A stretch of DNA of 64,000 nt, taken from the NCBI RefSeq assembly GCF_002831565.1, contig NZ_CP025096.1, forward strand, positions 5,186,609 to 5,250,608. The letters are read 5' to 3'. Under the pieces are notes generated by a model. That model saw nothing but the letters and a program-made list of their open reading frames with translations. It made no database searches and had not been told where the DNA came from. Source of the DNA: Spirosoma pollinicola (GTDB lineage Bacteria > Bacteroidota > Bacteroidia > Cytophagales > Spirosomataceae). The position numbers were made by a program, and so were the translations under genes. Position 1 is the first letter of the stretch; each line of letters begins with the position of its first letter. Of this stretch, positions 53,104 to 63,391 are shown one piece after another.

Positions 53104-56100
53104 ATGATCTGGTCATTTACATCCCTTAAGATCTCGCTTCGTTTGCTTGGTGTAGCAGGCGCCAGTGTTGGGTTATATGCCTGCTTAAGCAATCAGAAAG
53201 CCACGACTCAATCGGCCACATCGTCGGTGTCGTCGGTGCCGACTGCCAATGCAGTTTCGAACCAACCTCCAGCTGTTCAGGCCAGCCCAAATCGAATTCT
53301 GGTCTTTTCGAAGACGAAAGGCTGGAAACATACGTCCATTCCGTTTGGGATTGCGGCTATGCAGAAGCTCGGACAGGAAAATAAATTCAGGGTCGATACC
53401 ACCAAAAATGCCGATTACTTTAACGACGATAGTTTGCGGCACTATACGGCGGTTGTCTTTATGAGTACCACAGGCAATATTCTGAATCAGCAGCAGCAGG
53501 CTGCTTTTGAGCGGTATATCCAGGCAGGTGGCGGCTACATGGGCATCCACGCTGCGGCCGATACCGAGTACGACTGGCCCTGGTATAACAAGCTGGTGGG
53601 CGGGTATTTTGCCAGTCACCCCAGCAATTCCAACGTGCGTAAAGCGACCGTTGACGTTACGGACAAAAACCATCCATCGACCGCCCACCTTCCCGACCAT
53701 TGGGAGCGTACCGACGAGTGGTATAATTACCGGTCACTCTATTCGGACCTGACCGTCGTGGCCAATCTGGATGAGAACACCTACGATGGGGGTATTAACG
53801 GAAGCAATCACCCGATAGCGTGGTACCATGAGTTCGATGGCGGGCGGGCCTATTATACGGGTGGTGGTCATGAAGATGCCAGCTTTAGCGAGCCGTTGTT
53901 TGTACAGCATTTGCTGGGCGCACTCAATTGGGTAATGGGCAGCAACAAACCGCTCGACTACAGTAAGGCATATGCCGTTACAATGCCCGAAGAAAATCGC
54001 TTCGTAAAAACGGTGCTGGTCAATGATCTGAATGAACCAATGGAGTTGGCCGTAGCCGCCGACGGTCGCGTTTTCTTTACCGAACGGAGTGGTAATTTGT
54101 CGGTGTATAACACGCGAACGAACCAGCAGAAATTAGTCCACAAGTTTGCTGTGCCCACTAAACAGGGGCATGGCGTGCAGGGTGTAACACTCGATCCGAA
54201 CTTCGCGACCAATCATTTTTTGTATGTCTATTATTCGCCCGAAGCCGAAACGAATCCTTTTTACAACCTGTCGCGCTTTGTCGTTAATGACGATAACACG
54301 CTCGATCTGGCTTCCGAAAAAGTATTGCTCACGGTTCCGAGTATCTACCAGCCGGGTTCTCACCACGGTGGATCACTGGCGTTTGATAAAGAGGGCAACT
54401 TATACCTGTCTACCGGCGACCATACCAACCCGTTTCCATCCAATGGCTATGCGCCCATTGATGCCCGGCCCGATCATCTGGCGTCCGATGCACGCGGAAC
54501 GGCGGCCAATACCAACGATTTGCGGGGTAAAATTCTGCGGATCCATCCGCAACCCGATGGCAGCTATACCATTCCCGATGGCAACCTGTTCCCGAAAGGC
54601 ACCGAACCGTCGGACCGCGAACTGACCCGGCCCGAAATCTATACAATGGGACTGCGGAACCCATACCGCATTGCCCTCAATCCAAAATCGTCGGTTCTGT
54701 ACTGGGGTGAAATCGGCCCTGATGCCGGCAAGGACAGCGTCACGCTAGGGCCACGTGGTTATGATGAATTTAATCAGGCAAAAAAAGCCGGTAATTTCGG
54801 CTGGCCGCTGTTCATCGGCAATAGCCAACCCTATGGCGATCTGGACTTTGCGACCAACGTAGCCGGGCCGCGTTTTGACCCGAAAGCCCCGCTGAACAAC
54901 TCACCCAAAAACAATGGGTTGAAAAACCTGCCGCCAACTAACCCGGCCATGATCTGGTATCCCTACGCAGCCTCGAAAGAGTTTCCCGAATTAGGATTGG
55001 GTGGCCGCAGCGCTATGGCGGGCGAGTTTTATAGCTACGACAAAAACTCACCCTCGAAGAACAAATTCCCGGAATACTACGACGGGGCACTGTTCATTTT
55101 CGACTGGATGCGTAACTGGGTCATGGCGGTGCGCGTAGATAAGGACGATAACTACATTCGGAATGAGCCTTTTATGGCAGGTAGTGGCGATTTTCGTCGA
55201 CCTATTGATCAGGCTTTCGGGAAAGATGGCGTGATGTATATGCTGGAATATGGCTCCGTATATGGGGCTGACAACGATGATGCCCGCCTGGTAAAAATCG
55301 AATACAACACCGGTAATCGGGCACCCATAGCGAAGGCTAGCGTGGTCGATTCTGCTGCGACTGCCGAACGTAACGCCCGTTCATACCTGACTTCCGATGG
55401 GCGTAATGCACCCGTAATTCGGGAGGCTACCGGGCAGGCACCGTTGCGCGTAAAATTCAGCGGGCGCGGCACCGACCTGGACGATGATGCGGTAACCTAC
55501 CAGTGGCTGTTTGACGGCAAAACCGTTGGGGCAACAAAACCCATGGCAACCTATACCTATACACAGCCGGGCGTTTATAACGCTATCCTGAAAGTGACCG
55601 ATCAGGCGGGGCTGGTGGGTATGGATACCATTGCTATTAAGGTGGGTAATGCCAAACCGGAGGTGGCCATCGTAACCGCCGACAATAAGTCATTCTATTG
55701 GGCAAACAAACCATTTTCGTATGCGGTGAAAGTGGCCGATAAGGAAGATAAAAAGATTGATCCCAAGCGGATTAAGGTTTACTACGAATACAGCGCACAA
55801 CCCAATGGCGCACCTATATCAGCCCCTCAGCAGGGGCATCAGGAGGTGGCTATGGTGGGTACGGGTTCGCTGGGGAAAACGCTGGTAGCCGGGAGTGACT
55901 GCAAAGCCTGCCATATGATTGACAAGCCATCGGTGGGCCCTACGTTCCTGGCTGTAGCCGACCGGTACAAAGGTCAAACCGGAAGCCTTGAAAAGCTGGC
56001 GAAGAAGATTATCGAAGGCGGTGGTGGTAGCTGGAGCAAAGACCATTTAATGAGCGCTCACCCGCAAATTCCGGCGCAGGATGCTCAGGAAATGGTCAAG

Positions 56101-56655
56101 TATATATTCTCCCTGACGGATGCCCGTAAACAGAAAACCATGCCGGTACAGGGAAGCCTGGCCCTAAACGAACACAAACCCGACGAGGCAAGAGGACAGT
56201 ACAGCCTGTTGGCAACGTATACAGATAACGGTGGAAAAGTAGTGGGGCCACTTACCGGAACCGAAGTTGTTACACTGCGCAATGCCAATGTAAAAACATT
56301 AAATGCCGATGCCTATGTGGGCTTCCCCCGGTTTGGCAGCCGTCTGTCGGCGGGTAGCCACAAGGCGTATGTGCTGTTGAAAGACATCGACATGACTACA
56401 ATTAAGGCGCTGACCTACGATTATTCATCGCTCAACAAGGATGGGGAAATTGAGGTTCGGCTGGATTCGTATGCCGGTCCGGTCGTGAGTAGTGTTCCGT
56501 ATAAAGCTACCGGCGACTGGAAAACAACGAATCAGGTGACAGGTACATTCAACAAGCCCTTCACGGGCAGGCACGATGTGTATGTGATTGTTGTTAAACG
56601 GGACAAGCCGAACAACGACATCATCCAGTTGAACAGTGTTCAGTTCAACCAGTGA
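53104..56655 (+). CDS. ThuA / sugar-dehydrogenase / PKD / cytochrome c / CBM6-like lipoprotein
   Basis: 1183 aa from ATG 53104. Lipoprotein signal with Cys27 (GLYAC); ThuA-like domain about 63-290 (RILVFSKTKGWKHTSIPFG); a glucose/sorbosone-dehydrogenase beta-propeller about 300-735; a PKD domain about 780-845; a cytochrome c domain with CKACH near 932; and a C-terminal carbohydrate-binding, CBM6-like beta-sandwich about 1060-1183. The single heme next to a pyrroloquinoline-quinone-type propeller suggests direct electron transfer from sugar oxidation. The frame is open to 52975, but that part lies in the inverted repeat. It is divergent from GH125. Confidence 0.88.
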   Translation: MIWSFTSLKISLRLLGVAGASVGLYACLSNQKATTQSATSSVSSVPTANAVSNQPPAVQASPNRILVFSKTKGWKHTSIPFGIAAMQKLGQENKFRVDTTKNADYFNDDSLRHYTAVVFMSTTGNILNQQQQAAFERYIQAGGGYMGIHAAADTEYDWPWYNKLVGGYFASHPSNSNVRKATVDVTDKNHPSTAHLPDHWERTDEWYNYRSLYSDLTVVANLDENTYDGGINGSNHPIAWYHEFDGGRAYYTGGGHEDASFSEPLFVQHLLGALNWVMGSNKPLDYSKAYAVTMPEENRFVKTVLVNDLNEPMELAVAADGRVFFTERSGNLSVYNTRTNQQKLVHKFAVPTKQGHGVQGVTLDPNFATNHFLYVYYSPEAETNPFYNLSRFVVNDDNTLDLASEKVLLTVPSIYQPGSHHGGSLAFDKEGNLYLSTGDHTNPFPSNGYAPIDARPDHLASDARGTAANTNDLRGKILRIHPQPDGSYTIPDGNLFPKGTEPSDRELTRPEIYTMGLRNPYRIALNPKSSVLYWGEIGPDAGKDSVTLGPRGYDEFNQAKKAGNFGWPLFIGNSQPYGDLDFATNVAGPRFDPKAPLNNSPKNNGLKNLPPTNPAMIWYPYAASKEFPELGLGGRSAMAGEFYSYDKNSPSKNKFPEYYDGALFIFDWMRNWVMAVRVDKDDNYIRNEPFMAGSGDFRRPIDQAFGKDGVMYMLEYGSVYGADNDDARLVKIEYNTGNRAPIAKASVVDSAATAERNARSYLTSDGRNAPVIREATGQAPLRVKFSGRGTDLDDDAVTYQWLFDGKTVGATKPMATYTYTQPGVYNAILKVTDQAGLVGMDTIAIKVGNAKPEVAIVTADNKSFYWANKPFSYAVKVADKEDKKIDPKRIKVYYEYSAQPNGAPISAPQQGHQEVAMVGTGSLGKTLVAGSDCKACHMIDKPSVGPTFLAVADRYKGQTGSLEKLAKKIIEGGGGSWSKDHLMSAHPQIPAQDAQEMVKYIFSLTDARKQKTMPVQGSLALNEHKPDEARGQYSLLATYTDNGGKVVGPLTGTEVVTLRNANVKTLNADAYVGFPRFGSRLSAGSHKAYVLLKDIDMTTIKALTYDYSSLNKDGEIEVRLDSYAGPVVSSVPYKATGDWKTTNQVTGTFNKPFTGRHDVYVIVVKRDKPNNDIIQLNSVQFNQ

Positions 56656-56667
56656 TTTTTGAGGTAT

Positions 56668-56713
56668 AAAAAGGCCCTGCTTTTGTTGTGTTCAGCAAAA
56701 GCAGGGCCTTTTT
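56668..56713. terminator. Bidirectional terminator
   Basis: Perfect 17-bp arms (about 56668-56684 and 56697-56713) with a 12-nt loop and flanking A and T runs, between the big lipoprotein gene and the convergent ECF sigma gene. Confidence 0.85.
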
Positions 56714-56738
56714 TCGTGTATATATTTTAGTAACCAGA

Positions 56739-57311
56739 TCAGGAAGGAGACTCCCAGTACTCCTGCTCAGCCATAACTTTAAAATACAGAGTCCGGGCAT
56801 GATCCCGAGCTCGTTTAATGCGCATCTTAACGGCACTAAACGTTAAACTCTGGCTTATAGCAATTTCTTTAATAGTCGACCTCTCTCCGTATTTCGTCAG
56901 CAATAAGGTACGCTGGATTGGGGTAAGCTGCCCGAATACTTTCTCTGAAGCCTGAAAGCAGGATTCTTCAGACGTGTCAGACCAGTCGTTGGTGATTGAT
57001 GTATCATGTAGGTAATTTCGCCAAAGGGCTTGCTCCTGTTGTTTCTTACGAAGCTGGTCGAGACAATAATTGACGGTAACTACGTGCAGCCAGCTTGTAA
57101 ACTTTGCATCGCCTTTATAACTGGTTAATTTTTGCGTTAGCCGTATGAAAATATCCTGCACGAAATCTTCAGAATCATCAGAATTACCCGTATAGAAATA
57201 GCATTTCTGATATACTTTCTGACGGTGTCTGATATAAAGCTGGGCTAAGTAACGGTCATCACTCTGATTAAGGTAGCGTGTAACAAGTTCTTGGTCGGAT
57301 AGGTGAATCAT
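56739..57311 (-). CDS. ECF RNA polymerase sigma factor
   Basis: 190 aa. Region 2 about 10-80 (YLAQLYIRHRQKVYQKCYFY, DSEDFVQDIFIRL, TSWLHVVTVNYCLDQLRKKQ) and region 4 about 125-178 (LTPIQRTLLLTKYGERSTIKEIA, SAVKMRIKRAR). No anti-sigma factor or receptor is next to it: its neighbours are the big lipoprotein (convergent) and the HTCS gene (divergent, about 100 bp away). Confidence 0.88.
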   Translation of the reverse strand: MIHLSDQELVTRYLNQSDDRYLAQLYIRHRQKVYQKCYFYTGNSDDSEDFVQDIFIRLTQKLTSYKGDAKFTSWLHVVTVNYCLDQLRKKQQEQALWRNYLHDTSITNDWSDTSEESCFQASEKVFGQLTPIQRTLLLTKYGERSTIKEIAISQSLTFSAVKMRIKRARDHARTLYFKVMAEQEYWESPS

Positions 57312-57412
57312 GGTAGCCGGTGGGAGAGTACTAATTTAATCGTTGTATTGCCTGCTTCACTATTAAGTATTTGTACTTAAACAGATACTTCCATAATGTT
57401 CAGTAAAAATGG

Positions 57413-60400
57413 TTGCATTTTTGCTTGCAAATAACGTTACAGGAGAGGCCCCCAAATTGGCCAAAATTAGCCCTGAATTGGCCAAATGCCTGTTTATTAT
57501 TCTTATTGACTACTTTTTTGTCATTTAAAAATGTACTCTTGTTGACATACTCACTTCTATACATTCGTACTTGTCTGTTCTTGGGCTTTTTATTGACGTG
57601 CGTGATCAATAGTATGGCTGAAGGGACGGGTCGTCAGCAGGATAGCCAGCCCGCCAATCCACCTTATATCGTACAGGTGCGGCACTATTCTATTGAGCAG
57701 GGATTACCTAACCGGACCGTAACTGAAATTGGGCAGGATGCCAGGGGTTTTATCTGGATTGGCACACTCAATAATGCTTACCGCTTCGATGGAAGCCGGT
57801 TCGTGCCCCTACCTACCAAACCCAAGCCTTCTGACAGCCAATTGCCCGTTTATGTCACTAAAATTCGATCTGATAAAGCGGGTTCACTTTGGTTTTTTAA
57901 AGCCCGCTCAAAATTCGACCAATGGATTGATCGCTGGCTCCCTGTCGAGGAAAAAAATATCCCGTTCACTGTTCGGCTGGCTACCGGCAATACACCAACA
58001 CATTTTTCTCTGGGAAACAATATTAGTCAACGGGGTTCCACACAACAGTCGCACAACCCTCTTCTGATCGTTAAGGAAGATGGCTGGGTGTATCGATATG
58101 ACGAGAAAAAAACATTGACGCTTCTGTATAAGTCGCCAACGCCAATACACCTGCATACCGCGACAACAACAGTAACAGGTTCGTTACTCATATCATCAAG
58201 CGACACAACAAATACTCATTATCAACTCATTGAATTCGACTCGTTGGGCCATATACGTCGTCGGCAACTACTCCCGAAGCTCTTTCGGCCAGTTTGTACA
58301 GATGCACAGGGGCGTATATACCTTATACAGATAATCAGCCATCTGGATACACCAGACAGATTACCCCGTTTGTCTGATCATCAGCTCGATCAATTACTCT
58401 ATCGGCTTGATCCGGATGGTCAACTCACTAGCTTGCCAATCCAATTTTCCCGAAGCCCTTTTTCTGCTTCGGTCGTTCGTAGTTCATTTGCCTCGTCGCT
58501 GATTGATGTTCAGGTTGTTTATGATGCTCAACACGATTTGTTCTGGTTTTTAGGTAAAGCAACCTTGTTTGCCTGGCACCCGGCAAAAGGAATCATGTTC
58601 GATTTGGCCACGTCAAACGTTCCATTCTCGCAAATTCCACTTTTTAGAGATTTACTTGTAGACCGGATGGGTGGCGTCTGGGTGGCGTCGAGCGATGGTT
58701 TTTTACTATTAACCCTGACCCCTAATCGATTTATTCGATACCTGTATCGCCCACCTCTTGCGGTCACGGGTTTCTCGGATGCTACTCGTGGGCTAATTCA
58801 GATCGGTCATTCACTTTTGGCCAATGCTACGGATAGCTGGCTGATCGACTTGAAAACGGGTAACAGCCAACTGGCCTTGAGCCACCAAAAGGTTCAGAAA
58901 ACGGACTTCCTTAATCAGCAGCCCGTAGTATCTGCCCAAAATGGTGGTGTATGGACGGCCCGCTCAAAACTAGCTCTTCTGCATCCATCAACGCACACCA
59001 TTGAGCAGTACCCTTTGCCAGATAGTAACAACACGTGCTGGGCCATCTGGCCCGATGGGCGACACAATCTGTGGCTTGGCTACAATCAGGGTGTCGGCTA
59101 TTTTGATGTACGTAAAAAGCAAAACATCCCTTTTAAGCACTACAATAATTTTCCTGAACTGGCCGAAAACCGTGTGGCTGGTTTCTTTCCTGATCGGCAG
59201 GCCGGTGGGGTATGGGTAGCCTCTTCTTCAGGCTTGTATTTACTGGATACGTTGCGGGGTATTGTGGCCCGATACAGTATGGAAAGACCCGCTCCCTTTC
59301 ATCTGCCGTTCAATCACATTACGTTTGTTCATCCCGACCCTGACAAAGCGGGTTTATACTGGCTGGCTACCCGTGGCGGGGGGCTTATTCGCTGGGAACG
59401 TGCCACCGGTAAATACAAGCAGTACACTCAGGCTGATGGCCTGTTGAATAATACCCTCTATTGTCTCTACACCGACCATCCTGACCCGGCACTCCGATAC
59501 GATAAAAACCGGCTCTGGTTTACCACCGATTATGGCTTGGTGAGTTTCAATAAAAAAGCTGAACGGTTTCAGACCTTTCTGCCCAAAGATGGTATTGCCC
59601 ACGAAGAGTTCAATTTTACCTCAAATTATCAGGCTGCCGATGGCCGTTTATATTTGGGTGGTCTAAATGGCGTAACGGCCTTTTATCCCAATCAGATTCG
59701 GGCGAACGAATCGAAGAAGGCTCCGCTGGTGGTAACTCAACTGCAACAACTCGATGGCAAGACGGGCGATATGATCGACCATATGTCCAGCTTCCATCCC
59801 GGCCAGCCCATCCGGATTGCTTCTTCAAATCGGGCACTTCTGGTGTCGTTTGCCTTATTGGATTACCGGTTTCTTGGCCAGACCAGGCTATGGTATCGTA
59901 TACGGAACTGGCAGGAAACCTGGGATTCTCAACCGCAGGCCGACCTGCGCATTAATGGCCTGCCGCCGGGAGAGTACCAACTGGATGTGCGGATGCAAAA
60001 CAATAACGGGCAGTGGGTTTCCGATACACTCATACTGCCGATCGTTGTTGAGCCGCCGATTTATCAGCAAGCCTGGTTTATAGTATTGGCTCTTTTGATA
60101 CTATTTGCCGCTATCGTGACCTTGTTTCGCTGGCGTAGTCGACGATTGATCGATGAGACGGCTCGACTTGAAGTTGAGGTTGCCCGCCGAACAGCCCAAA
60201 TCAAAGCAGATAAGTCAATTATTGAAGAGCAGGCGGCTAAGCTGCTGGAAAATGACAGGCTGAAGTCCCGCTTTTTTGCTAACGTCACGCATGAGTTCCG
60301 CACGCCCCTAACCTTGTTACTGGGGCCGCTTACGTACCTGCTGAAACGCAATACGGATGATACGACTAACCGGCTGTTGACCATCATGGACCGTAATGCC

Positions 60401-61798
60401 CGGCAGCTTCAGATATTAGTCAATGATCTGCTCGGGTTGGGTAAACTCGAAGCGGGCCAACTCCAACTCGATGCCCAACCAGCCGACATGCGAATGGTGG
60501 TTGCCCGTACAGTGGCAGCATTCACTACCCAGGCCAGCTTTTCCGGAATTACGTTAAGTACATCTGGGTTAGAACGGCCAATGGGTATGCTCATCGACGT
60601 ACCAAAACTTGAAACCGTTTTACGCAATATCATTGCCAACGCCCTGCGTTTTACACCGACCGGTGGGCATATTACTATTCAATTAAGTGATGCCAATGCC
60701 TATGCACACCTAAGTGTGAGTGATACAGGTAGTGGCATCCATCCCGAAGATTTACCTTATATCTTCGAGCGATATTACCAGTCAAAACGGCCTAGTGCTC
60801 CGTTGCAGGGAGGAACTGGTATTGGTCTGGCACTTTGCCGTGACTATTGTGAATTGTGGAAGGGAGAACTAAATGTTACCAGTGCCGCATGGCAGGGGAG
60901 TACATTTACGTTCACGTATCCTAAAGTAGCGGTACCATTGGCTGAAACAGAGTTGAAGGATGTTTTTACTGAGCAACGGCCAGTGAGTTTGTCGATGCCG
61001 CCAATGAAAGCGAATCGCGGGCGGGAGATGGTGCTGTTGGTAGAAGACAACGCCGATATGATAAACTACATACAAACACTGCTGGCCCCTTACTATACAC
61101 AACACTGGTGTCGAAATGGTCGGGAAGCTATTGAATGGCTCAATCAGCAATCTGCCGAGACGTTGCCACAACTTATTCTGACAGATTTGATGATGACCGA
61201 AATGAATGGCATAGCCTTGCTTGCCGTTCTACGGGAGCAACCTACGCTTAAGCATATTCCGGTCATTATGCTCACCGCCCGTGTCAGCCAGGACGTACGG
61301 TTGCAGGCCTTACAGTTAGGAGTGTCTGATTATCTGACCAAACCGTTTGACGAAGATGAGCTACTGGCCCGTGTCCATAATCTGCTCGATCGCAACAGAG
61401 AGCGGGCTTTCTGGTTAACGCAAGCGCCCGACGACAGCCCTGATAGCTCGCCTGCGGTAGATGGTTCACTTTCTTCATTCGAGGATTGGTTGCAGGATAT
61501 TCACCAACTAGTTGTCACTCATTTGACCGATAGTCGCTTTCAGGTCAATGATTTAGCAGAAGCTGCCAATATGAGTCAACGGCAATTTTACCGCCGTATT
61601 AAAACACAGACGGGTCTTTCGCCCATTCAGTTTGTGCAGGAAGTTCGCTTGCAGACTGCTCGGGAGTGGCTCGAATTAAATCGCTACAAAACCATTAAGG
61701 AAGTAGCCTTTGAGGTTGGTTTTCAGAAGGTATCTTATTTTTCGAGGTTGTTTCAGCAGCGATTTGGCGTTAGTCCCGCTTCGATGATTAATCAGTAA
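57413..61798 (+). CDS. Hybrid two-component system regulator (HTCS)
   Basis: Up to 1461 aa. Signal region about 40-67; two-component beta-propeller repeats about 90-770; Y_Y_Y domain about 800-872; membrane helix 882-905; HisKA with His960 in THEFRTP; HATPase to about 1165; REC with Asp1258 in LTDLMM; AraC-type HTH 1355-1461. Such one-protein systems sense periplasmic carbohydrates and switch on nearby use genes. No ATG precedes the signal peptide: the first ATG (57614) comes after it, so a TTG start (57413, or 57539/57542) is implied. It is divergent from the ECF sigma gene and followed by transporter genes on the other strand. Confidence 0.9.
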   Translation: MHFCLQITLQERPPNWPKLALNWPNACLLFLLTTFLSFKNVLLLTYSLLYIRTCLFLGFLLTCVINSMAEGTGRQQDSQPANPPYIVQVRHYSIEQGLPNRTVTEIGQDARGFIWIGTLNNAYRFDGSRFVPLPTKPKPSDSQLPVYVTKIRSDKAGSLWFFKARSKFDQWIDRWLPVEEKNIPFTVRLATGNTPTHFSLGNNISQRGSTQQSHNPLLIVKEDGWVYRYDEKKTLTLLYKSPTPIHLHTATTTVTGSLLISSSDTTNTHYQLIEFDSLGHIRRRQLLPKLFRPVCTDAQGRIYLIQIISHLDTPDRLPRLSDHQLDQLLYRLDPDGQLTSLPIQFSRSPFSASVVRSSFASSLIDVQVVYDAQHDLFWFLGKATLFAWHPAKGIMFDLATSNVPFSQIPLFRDLLVDRMGGVWVASSDGFLLLTLTPNRFIRYLYRPPLAVTGFSDATRGLIQIGHSLLANATDSWLIDLKTGNSQLALSHQKVQKTDFLNQQPVVSAQNGGVWTARSKLALLHPSTHTIEQYPLPDSNNTCWAIWPDGRHNLWLGYNQGVGYFDVRKKQNIPFKHYNNFPELAENRVAGFFPDRQAGGVWVASSSGLYLLDTLRGIVARYSMERPAPFHLPFNHITFVHPDPDKAGLYWLATRGGGLIRWERATGKYKQYTQADGLLNNTLYCLYTDHPDPALRYDKNRLWFTTDYGLVSFNKKAERFQTFLPKDGIAHEEFNFTSNYQAADGRLYLGGLNGVTAFYPNQIRANESKKAPLVVTQLQQLDGKTGDMIDHMSSFHPGQPIRIASSNRALLVSFALLDYRFLGQTRLWYRIRNWQETWDSQPQADLRINGLPPGEYQLDVRMQNNNGQWVSDTLILPIVVEPPIYQQAWFIVLALLILFAAIVTLFRWRSRRLIDETARLEVEVARRTAQIKADKSIIEEQAAKLLENDRLKSRFFANVTHEFRTPLTLLLGPLTYLLKRNTDDTTNRLLTIMDRNARQLQILVNDLLGLGKLEAGQLQLDAQPADMRMVVARTVAAFTTQASFSGITLSTSGLERPMGMLIDVPKLETVLRNIIANALRFTPTGGHITIQLSDANAYAHLSVSDTGSGIHPEDLPYIFERYYQSKRPSAPLQGGTGIGLALCRDYCELWKGELNVTSAAWQGSTFTFTYPKVAVPLAETELKDVFTEQRPVSLSMPPMKANRGREMVLLVEDNADMINYIQTLLAPYYTQHWCRNGREAIEWLNQQSAETLPQLILTDLMMTEMNGIALLAVLREQPTLKHIPVIMLTARVSQDVRLQALQLGVSDYLTKPFDEDELLARVHNLLDRNRERAFWLTQAPDDSPDSSPAVDGSLSSFEDWLQDIHQLVVTHLTDSRFQVNDLAEAANMSQRQFYRRIKTQTGLSPIQFVQEVRLQTAREWLELNRYKTIKEVAFEVGFQKVSYFSRLFQQRFGVSPASMINQ

Positions 61799-61852
61799 AC
61801 GTTCGATGTAGAAGTGTAAGCAGTCATCACGTCACTCCGGTTTATATTCAAC

Positions 61853-61938
61853 AAGGGGTTTAACCACAGAGGCACAGAGATTAAAATGAGGGCCAATCTA
61901 CCCATTTTAACCTCTGTGCCTCTGTGGTTAAACCCCTT
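61853..61938. repeat. Long inverted repeat, 36-bp arms
   Basis: Arms 61853-61888 and 61903-61938 pair with one mismatch and a 14-nt loop. The TTAACCACAGAGGCACAGAG core relates it to the repeat at 22894-23019. It lies between the convergent HTCS and MFS genes. Confidence 0.92.
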
Positions 61939-61974
61939 TCTCTAAATAATGAATAAAATTACCTGCACTATAGT

Positions 61975-63252
61975 CTACGCAGTTACTGTTCGCGTTAACG
62001 CAGGTTGTTTGTCAGGGGTTTTTACGGCAATCAGGGTGATAATTGCCGACAGGAAAAGAGAACCGGCCATAAAAATATAGGAAGCCCCAAAGCCGCCCGT
62101 TGTTCCGTTCAAATAGCCGACAACATACGAACCGGCAAATGACCCGAGGGCACCCAGGCTATTGATAAGTGCCATAGCTCCGCCAGCTACATTCTTGGGT
62201 AGAATTTCCGGGATGATAGCAAAAAATGGCCCATAAGGTGCATACATCGCACCACCCGCAATAATCAGCAGCACAAACGAGAGCCAGAAATTAGTAGCAC
62301 CAACCAGGTAAGAGGCATAGAACGCAACAGCACCCAGCAACAAAAACGGCCAGACAAACAATTTCCGGTTCTGCGATTTATCCGAAAAATAAGAGGCACT
62401 TAGCATACCGATAATAGCCAGAACGTACGGAACTGACGAGAGCCAGCCGGTCTTGACAATATTCATGTTCGGGGCCGCATTAATGATGGACGGAAGCCAC
62501 ATAACGAACCCATAGACCCCAATACTCCACAGAGCATATTGAATACTCAGTAGAATGACAATTCTGGATTTGAACGCTTCTGCGTAGTTTTTAACGGGTT
62601 TGATTCCCTGTTGCTCTTTCAGCAATTGTTCTTCCACATCCTGTCTTTCAGTTTCAGTCAGCCACGTTGCATCGCTGGGTTTATCGGCTACCAGCCGCCA
62701 CCAGAAGAAGGCCCAGATAATAGCCGGGAGTCCCTCCAGGATAAACATCCAGCGCCAACCCACTGCTTTAACCAAATAGCCTGACAATACCGACATCCAG
62801 AGGATGGTAGCCGGATTGCCGAGAATTAAAAACGTGTTGGCCCGTGAGCGCTCAGCTTTCGTGAACCACCGGCTTAAAAAAAGCAGCATTGACGGCATTA
62901 CCGCACTCTCAACAACACCGAGCATGAAACGAATAACAATCAGCAGATTCACATTACTGATAATGCCGGTTGCCATAGCCAGACCACCCCACAGAATTAA
63001 GGACCAGAAAATCAATTTTCTGGCACTTCTATTCTCTGCATAAATAGCACCGGGGACCTGAAAGAAGAAATATCCCAGGAAGAATAAAGACCCCAACAGA
63101 GACGACATGGACGGGGTAATGTGCAGATCGGCTGCCATGCCACTGGCAGCGCCAAAGCCAAAATTTGCCCTGTCGAGGTAAGCAAGGCTATAGGTAATAA
63201 ACGCGATGGGTATCAGGCGATACCAACGAGAAGGGGCTAATGTCTTTTCCAT
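61975..63252 (-). CDS. MFS transporter, anion:cation symporter (ACS) type
   Basis: 425 aa, about 12 membrane helices. The N-terminal RLIPIAFITYSLAYLDRANFGFGAASGMAADL segment is the signature of the ACS family (hexuronate, glucarate, tartrate, phthalate carriers), with the R-A-N motif intact. Start at MEKTLAPSRW (63252); nine more codons upstream are open. The other transporter at the window end is of the same type, and both are on the minus strand, suggesting a sugar-acid uptake group next to the HTCS. Confidence 0.85.
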   Translation of the reverse strand: MEKTLAPSRWYRLIPIAFITYSLAYLDRANFGFGAASGMAADLHITPSMSSLLGSLFFLGYFFFQVPGAIYAENRSARKLIFWSLILWGGLAMATGIISNVNLLIVIRFMLGVVESAVMPSMLLFLSRWFTKAERSRANTFLILGNPATILWMSVLSGYLVKAVGWRWMFILEGLPAIIWAFFWWRLVADKPSDATWLTETERQDVEEQLLKEQQGIKPVKNYAEAFKSRIVILLSIQYALWSIGVYGFVMWLPSIINAAPNMNIVKTGWLSSVPYVLAIIGMLSASYFSDKSQNRKLFVWPFLLLGAVAFYASYLVGATNFWLSFVLLIIAGGAMYAPYGPFFAIIPEILPKNVAGGAMALINSLGALGSFAGSYVVGYLNGTTGGFGASYIFMAGSLFLSAIITLIAVKTPDKQPALTRTVTA

Positions 63253-63391
63253 TGAGTTTCTGGTTGCTGTAGAAAGCATATTTCCCTGATTTTATACGCA
63301 AACAGGCTCGCAAGCTTAGTAATATGGCTGTATATCTACCCCAGATTAGCCAGCATGTTATTTTATGCTCATTCTGTTGACAACGACTAAA

